Positions 62,201-64,000 of a DNA stretch of 64,000 bases are shown piece by piece. The notes beneath the pieces are model-generated. The model did not search any database, was not told the DNA's origin, and was given only the letters and a program-made list of their open reading frames with translations. The stretch is from positions 1,240,001 through 1,304,000 of the forward strand of contig JBBELK010000060.1 in assembly GCA_037783545.1 (NCBI GenBank), given 5' to 3'. Within the stretch, counting starts at the first letter, position 1. Each line of letters begins with the position of its first letter. This DNA comes from Henricia sp. BOLD:AAB3569. Lineage: Eukaryota; Echinodermata; Asteroidea; Spinulosida; Echinasteridae. The translations under genes and the position numbers were made by a program.

Positions 62201-63392
62201 AGAAAATGACTTGTGACTGGACTTGGGAAATAAGATTGACTTGAAATAAAAACTAGTCATCAAGTCCCCAGCTGGCCCCAGAGACATGTACTGCATAACC
62301 AAAACTGCAAGTGCAGTCTCCCGCTCCAGGGGAATAAATTGGAATATGCCTAGCAGCCGTGAAGTGGTTAATGAGAAAAACATGAAAAATGATTATTGTC
62401 TCAAAATCTCAACACCCATGGGAAACATGGGGGCTAAAAAATGTGATCTGGACACGCTCCTTTAAAGGCTCTCAGAAAACTTATTTTGTTGGATTTTCAA
62501 CGCGATTAAACCTACATGGAATGAATTGACCTTCACATCCATGCATGCATCTCTCAATGAGCCCTAGAATGGCAAGACCTCAACGAGGCACATTAAGTAC
62601 ATGTAGAGTGGCACACCCTGCCTCAGCGGCTCATACAGAGGTTTTAATAGTGCAGTCAGCATCGCCACAAGATGAAATATGTTTCATAAATCTTGATCTT
62701 TTGGTCAGAGTATAATGCATAGTTCCGAGATTGTCCAATTAACCCCACCCCTGGGTTACTGTTGTTATGCCTCACAAGCCATCACAAAAATGGTGACATA
62801 CAACCCACGAAGCAATGGGGAAAGCACAGATTCAATGGAGAAAACTCAAAGGTATTTTTGTTTTAGGGTCGCAGTTATCATAGCACACACTGAATAAAGG
62901 ACCAGTTTTACAGGGATGTCATATATTCATAAAGTAGACACTGTCTTACCTTTGAACAGAAAAATCGCCCGACATTGAAACAAAAATTCACTCGGATCAC
63001 CGCATACAAACTGTACGGCCGAGCATCACTTAAACATGTTTTTTTGTTTGTGATAAAATGAACTCCGACCTATGTGGGCGCTTTCTGCATAGCTCTGTTT
63101 TGATTGGTCGGCAGGTTCGGCTTGATTGACAGGTCGGAACAACACATTTACGTTTCTTTTTTGAACTGTATCTTTGCAATGCAATGTGGAATGTTCTAAA
63201 CAATCAGATACTGCACCTTTTGCTGGCAAGTCTACTGCTGTTTCGTCCCATGCCCATACATTTTTCCAAATGTGGAGCAAATCGTGACGCTGAGAGGTTA
63301 CGATTGCAGTGGGGGCAAACACAGTCAATTTGCTTCTTTATCGGCGGCTTTCCAAATACATCTCTCCCTGGCTCGTTCACAATTTCATAAAA
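50062..63392 (-). CDS. ATXN7L3: ATXN7L3 (Sgf11 homologue), SAGA DUB module; eight exons, N-terminus outside
   Basis: ATXN7L3/Sgf11 joins USP22, ENY2 and ATXN7 in the deubiquitinase module of the SAGA coactivator, which removes ubiquitin from histone H2B in the nucleus. Eight minus-strand exons (63217-63392, 61404-61492, 60297-60374, 58183-58247, 57582-57685, 53372-53473, 50961-51106, 50062-50216) all have GT-AG borders and agreeing phases. Together they give 304 codons plus stop. The order matches the human protein: Sgf11 zinc finger (CVCPHCNRN...APHLEKC), an acidic then basic linker, the SCA7-type zinc motif (STCGVISEH...[17 protein letters not shown]), a DSFEDSEG segment and a basic tail. 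Human ATXN7L3 has about 70 more residues at the N-terminus, which helps bind ENY2. That exon is not in 63393-64000. Confidence 0.96.
50478..50727. mobile_element. ACTCGAGTC-family element, copy 1
   Basis: Between CTCGAGTCACAAGTCACTTG and GTCCGAGACCGAGACATTTT lies the same interior as 59502-59908 in opposite orientation (ACTATAGTTTCGTACACACA, CCTTGCCAGCCTGG, AAGAATCCTGCATTAA). It lies in the last ATXN7L3 intron. Confidence 0.8.
50961..51106 (-). CDS. ATXN7L3: ATXN7L3 exon: post-SCA7 segment
   Basis: [20 protein letters not shown], then [28 protein letters not shown]. The human counterpart is VESSLDNDSFDMTDSQALIS with LQWDGSSDLSPSDSGSS. The 146-nt exon begins after TTTTTTGCAG. The donor is placed at ACAAGTA|GTATGTG because phase 1 then fits the last exon. 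Confidence 0.92.
51252..52062. mobile_element. Larger or interrupted copy of the GGGCCAATTTCAT MITE family
   Basis: GGGCCAATCTCATAGAGCTT at the left and the complement of AAGCAGTGCCATGAAAATGG at the right are degenerate family ends 811 bp apart. Inner parts near 51290-51440 resemble the family. The rest may be a later insertion. Confidence 0.5.
52285..52349. repeat. 20-bp tandem repeat, 3.3 copies
   Basis: ATGCAAAGCAAACCAATGCA is repeated exactly at 52285, 52305 and 52325, followed by ATGCAA. Confidence 0.95.
52808..53233. mobile_element. Foldback element related to that at 47257
   Basis: GTCTGTTTTCAATACTGGAG at the left and the complement of TGTCTGTTTTCAATACTTGA at the right begin arms of about 180 bp (AAACAAAAGAAATATCTTAA occurs in both). 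CTTTCTAAAAACCCTGTGTA is shared with the 47257 element. Confidence 0.88.
53372..53473 (-). CDS. ATXN7L3: ATXN7L3 exon: second half of SCA7 zinc motif
   Basis: AA from the previous exon plus G makes Lys, then [33 protein letters not shown]. The C-P-Q-H pair completes the SCA7 zinc site. The length is 102 nt, with acceptor GCTCCCAG and donor GATGG|GTATGT. The intron between this and the previous exon holds a whole LINE ORF in the opposite orientation. Confidence 0.97.
53602..53642. repeat. (AAAT)n microsatellite
   Basis: About ten AAAT units with one AATTAAT interruption, just upstream of the LINE. Confidence 0.95.
53846..56797 (+). CDS. LINE endonuclease-reverse transcriptase, 983 codons
   Basis: The N-terminal part is the endonuclease: MVETTN holds the QET-like catalytic Glu at residue 3, GDFNA is at 108-112 and SDHR at 205-208. 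The reverse transcriptase spans about residues 430-760, with [12 protein letters not shown] from 543, FIDLTAAFD (catalytic Asp 577), VRQGGPESP, and WVAFADDIL with Asp 704-705. The C-terminal part has [10 protein letters not shown] and YACQTWTL as in RTE-like elements. The first endonuclease strand (an NVR-type motif) is absent from this frame. A QNVRSNMA stretch in another frame from 53785 suggests a frameshift near 53840 or a slightly truncated 5' end. Otherwise the frame is open, suggesting a young insertion. The exact clade needs a tree. Confidence 0.92.
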   Translation: MVETTNCIGKKVNFEFHWKGYAKTPHSESLAGIGLLVHSDHSTHVEDIDFVSPRLLAATILVRGIRYYVVCVYMYTEEAEQAKKDRLYTNLRKMLKSKPQKSHLLLLGDFNATSTAASTFTRFKGNTTLREGHTANNNGDRLLDLARSQNLAIMNSFWRRRPTHAITWHSNNGRDKKTLDYALTSSLLSSWCTNCRVRNSYNFMSDHRLLVLTIRQPLRKSDRLHHRIKWPKPDPLKSRRVQDLRTCPQYATKVSEAITNANATNPPRDVDARCDNLIGALRDAATACLPPIDKAATRIPWRDDPKIVALLQQRDKLGRSHPNYAKLSKTIKKTLQKLKNQHFAAEAAVINTQAEARNIERAFRRAKQQESTLKEIPNSGCDPTLLRQHFEQHFTCDTTKPDPPSLYSDPPKFMQSLITISAENNIDNSPPSRDELKANLKRLKNNRAANDLNPELLKHACESDVFLNELLSILETVWTSSYVPSKWGVSRLSCLWKQKGSKKDPKKYRGLSISSSLCKITVCIILSRQSGWYEAQLSEPQQGFRRARGTQDAILTAKAAHIISSRMRRKIYAAFIDLTAAFDTINRRWLWQVVRNRLTQDQSTKNLQVLESLYSATAAHLSSDLPSNTFPTQASVRQGGPESPAYFCLLMDWVMRIFEERAAAAGLSGFKFKYRIPGSATNRTERSKHPASGTLDLLWVAFADDILLCFENEADLKRGIALLVDIFDTYDLHISEPKTETVILNAHLDPELSEYPESLLQIHGINIKNNKTFKYLGSQLQSDQPATGDIEVDARVQTTKSKFESLKQLLQNHKINLRTRMMFYNSFIRARLTYACQTWTLTAAQITKLNSTHASLLRRMVRGGHKRKNVPTLSKIDRKKLLKSELHKLYDELDANFAYKHSNNSILAICKSTPLSEFIDKQRQKFVAHTIRQPNSRHTKQLLFNCDSYKQSGNRIGTLLEQTVKSTGFDRDQFNRAARSGEF
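56804..56825 (+). repeat. LINE 3' UTR hairpin
   Basis: GGGAGTT-CGTAAGCA-AACTCCC, seven perfect pairs, 7 bases after the LINE stop codon. It is a candidate recognition structure for the reverse transcriptase. Confidence 0.7.
56937..57260 (+). mobile_element. tRNA-derived SINE
   Basis: GCTATGGCGGAGCGGTCTAG (A-box-like) and GTGGGTTCGAATCCCGGTCC (B box) form a tRNA-like head. The body reads CCCTTGAGCAAGGTACTTTG, then CCACCCATTGGTAAAATGGG, TACCTGGTGCTTGCACTGGG. The CTTGAGCAAGG body recurs in the relic at 35436. The 3' end is uncertain. It lies directly 3' of the LINE. Confidence 0.8.
57582..57685 (-). CDS. ATXN7L3: ATXN7L3 exon: first half of SCA7 zinc motif
   Basis: [20 protein letters not shown], then [14 protein letters not shown]. 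It matches the human [20 protein letters not shown] followed by CTR. The two cysteines are half of the SCA7 zinc-binding set. The length is 104 nt; it starts phase 0 after TCTCACAG and ends phase 2 at ACAAA|GTAAGT. Confidence 0.97.
57722..58004. mobile_element. Nested inverted-repeat elements
   Basis: The outer ends GTGGTGGCAACAAACAAAC and the complement CATGCTTGGTGGCAGCAAAC enclose a small CCTTTTCCATTGT hairpin (57749-57808). They also enclose a 175-bp MITE (57811-57985) with AATTTCATAAAGCTGTTTAG ends of the 35627 family. The order suggests insertion of one element beside or into another. Confidence 0.75.
58183..58247 (-). CDS. ATXN7L3: ATXN7L3 exon: short variable linker
   Basis: [20 protein letters not shown] then TK, 65 nt, between CTCTGTAG and GTAAGATG. 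It has no strong family similarity. It is called because its phases (1 in, 0 out) fit both neighbours exactly and both splice sites are good. It could be an alternative exon. Confidence 0.7.
58322..59472 (-). mobile_element. RTE-like LINE relic, interrupted
   Basis: Minus-strand pieces at about 59080-59472 ([20 protein letters not shown], then [41 protein letters not shown] in the next frame) and 58322-58500 ([20 protein letters not shown], then GRQKLR) are the C-terminal part of a BovB/RTE-style reverse transcriptase. The middle is replaced by a MITE (58511-58954) and unrelated sequence. Frame changes and a stop after GRQKLR show it is dead and older than the LINE at 53846. Confidence 0.8.
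58511..58954. mobile_element. ATGCATAGTTCCGA MITE, copy 1
   Basis: The 14-bp perfect TIRs ATGCATAGTTCCGA / TCGGAACTATGCAT enclose 444 bp. The reverse complement aligns along nearly its whole length with 62715-63147. It lies within the LINE relic. Confidence 0.9.
59502..59908. mobile_element. ACTCGAGTC-family element, copy 2 (hAT-like ends)
   Basis: CAGTGTTGTAGTACTCAAGT at the left and the complement of ACTTGACTACAACAC at the right. The interior is full of GACTCGGACTCGA motifs and ends. The core (AATGCAGGATTCTTTGG, CGCCAGCAAGGACCG, GAACGAAACTATAGCAGATT) matches the copy at 50478-50727. TIRs starting CAGTGTTGTAG suggest hAT, and no 8-bp duplication was found. Confidence 0.82.
59909..60296. other. 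Intronic, short direct repeat only
   Basis: CTTACAAGTTACCCACAAGA plus ATTGACACAAAAGACT at 59981-60017 recurs at 60122-60160 with three changes. No exon lies here before the donor at 60296. Confidence 0.6.
60297..60374 (-). CDS. ATXN7L3: ATXN7L3 exon: basic linker
   Basis: The exon lies between TCGACAG and GTAAGG and reads [20 protein letters not shown], then CSSKI. It matches the human AKKRKSDKNPNSPRRSKSLK. It may act as a nuclear localisation signal, which is inference. The length is 78 nt, phase 1 to phase 1. Confidence 0.95.
60816..61366. repeat. G-rich polypurine minisatellite
   Basis: The repeat is built of GGGCAGA (7 bp), CAGGGGGCAGAAGG (14 bp, about 12 copies from 60862) and AGGGGAAGAGGGC units. 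Open frames of 160-290 codons on both strands follow from the period and are not genes. It lies in the ATXN7L3 intron between exons 61404 and 60374, with the C-rich strand in the pre-mRNA sense. GGGGGCA runs at about 61020-61060 could form G-quadruplexes on the plus strand. Confidence 0.95.
61404..61492 (-). CDS. ATXN7L3: ATXN7L3 exon: acidic linker
   Basis: It completes an Arg codon with the previous exon and reads [20 protein letters not shown], then [10 protein letters not shown]. The human protein has RIANSNNMNKSESDQEDND and DWSYGSEKK at this place. The length is 89 nt and it ends in phase 1 at AAAAAAG|GTATAC. Confidence 0.95.
61493..62033. other. Intronic, nothing recognised
   Basis: An AT-rich stretch with an imperfect inverted AATCACTTTGGAATCACTT pair near 61687. 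No exon or clear element. Confidence 0.45.
62034..62371. mobile_element. TTAA-flanked MITE (piggyBac-like), with inner insertion
   Basis: TTAACCACTTCGCGACGG at the left is mirrored by AGCCGTGAAGTGGTTAA at the right, the TTAA duplication pattern of piggyBac elements. Sub-terminal GGGAACTGCATATGCAGTTC and CTGCAAGTGCAGTCTCCC form a second inverted set. Inside, about 62175-62270, ACTTGTGACTGGACTTGG pieces resemble the ACTCGAGTC family and may be a nested fragment. Confidence 0.72.
62466..62712 (+). repeat. Dispersed repeat, copy 2
   Basis: TTATTTTGTTGGATTTTCAA, AGAGTGGCACACCCTGCCTC and TTGATCTTTTGGTCAGAGT parallel 42196-42465. It ends exactly where the next MITE starts. Confidence 0.68.
62715..63147. 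mobile_element. ATGCATAGTTCCGA MITE, copy 2
   Basis: The left end is ATGCATAGTTCCGAGATTGT. The right end (TCGGAACAACACAT) has decayed. The interior matches the reverse complement of 58511-58954 throughout (GAAAGCACAGATTCAATGGA, CCTTTGAACAG, AATTCACTCGG, GCTTGATTGACAGGTCGGAA). It lies in the first ATXN7L3 intron seen. Confidence 0.88.
63217..63392 (-). CDS. ATXN7L3: ATXN7L3 exon: Sgf11 zinc finger
   Basis: The exon runs from TTTTATGAAATTG after CTCTACAG to the donor AAAAG|GTGCAG. It reads [17 protein letters not shown], then [35 protein letters not shown]. The C-x2-C ... H-x3-C ligands are all present. This finger of Sgf11 contacts the nucleosome acidic patch in the yeast complex. It starts in phase 0 and ends in phase 2 (176 nt). 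Confidence 0.97.
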
Positions 63393-64000
63393 CTGTAGAG
63401 AAAAAATGTTGAGTATGTATGTAAACTATCCTTTTTTCATCTCTAGAAGTATGCTTTTAGCAGATTTGTCATGTTTCATTGTGACGTTTTTAAAAAGAAA
63501 TTAACTGCCCTTTTCAGCAGTATGGAATGGAATGGTTAAACTTCTAAAAAGCAACATTTGTTGCGCTACTCTCGTAACGCACAGACAGACTGTTCCTGTG
63601 CTGCGCGGCAAGTGAACTTTATTTCAAGTTCTCAATTTCATTTGACATGGTGGAAACAATTTTGAGACGTAAATTATAAAAGCCGATTTAAATAATTTGT
63701 GGTACTCATATTAAACTTATACTTTTTGTAAAATATATTTTATTGCGAATTTATTCTTTTTGGTGGACTCAGCCCAAATCCCCGATTAAAATTACTTAGT
63801 TGGCTCGCATCTGGGCGGTTCGAAATGGGCGCCGAGTACAGACTGTGCGATTTAGGCTTCGCACACTTTCCGTAGTTACCGTGGGTTATTCTGTGCATAC
63901 TGTGCACTAGACTGGTCGTGCACACAACCAGTATGACATGAGCCACAGAGTGCATACATATGTATGTGACCGACGGAGAACGAAGAGATGAATTTGGAAT
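63393..64000. other. Upstream ATXN7L3 intron, no exon seen
   Basis: I looked on the minus strand for the conserved N-terminal segment (LCFEVHRAVKCGYFF-like) and did not find it. The N-terminal exon should lie beyond the right edge. Confidence 0.6.

Overview
The window is eukaryotic nuclear DNA: genes split by GT-AG introns, a very long AT-rich satellite array, LINE and SINE relics, and many terminal-inverted-repeat (TIR) mini-elements. The two genes recognised, tropomodulin and ATXN7L3, are animal genes. Frequent ACATGTA runs and the style of the MITEs suggest a marine invertebrate, perhaps a deuterostome such as an echinoderm. That last step is inference.

Region 1 (1-32862) is one satellite. 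The unit is about 149 bp, head to tail, about 218 copies, with shared variants that show multi-unit (higher-order) duplications of 744 bp to about 2.7 kb. It runs off the left edge. At its right end the array turns round: the last 396 bp are an inverted copy of the preceding 397 bp, giving an 813-bp palindrome with a 20-nt loop. No gene is seen in it; the many roughly 60-90 aa ORFs are repeat shadows.

Region 2 (about 32.9-42.1 kb) carries three consecutive, phase-compatible plus-strand exons of tropomodulin (36, 48 and 48 codons of the leucine-rich-repeat cap domain). Exons for the N-terminal part are not between the satellite and the first exon, so if the gene is whole the satellite lies inside a tropomodulin intron. 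The introns hold MITEs, perfect hairpins, a THAP-like relic and a CpG-rich 325-bp tandem duplication.

Region 3 (about 42-50 kb) is intergenic or terminal-intron DNA rich in TIR and foldback elements, including a hAT-type MITE with a perfect 8-bp target duplication.

Region 4 (50062-63392, minus strand) is ATXN7L3 (Sgf11 homologue), a subunit of the SAGA deubiquitinase module. I assemble eight exons whose splice phases all agree, 304 codons plus stop, lacking only the N-terminal exon or exons, which lie beyond the right edge. One intron contains a plus-strand APE-type LINE with a 983-codon open frame, one contains an RTE-like LINE relic and MITEs, and one contains a G-rich minisatellite. The two genes are convergent, tail to tail.
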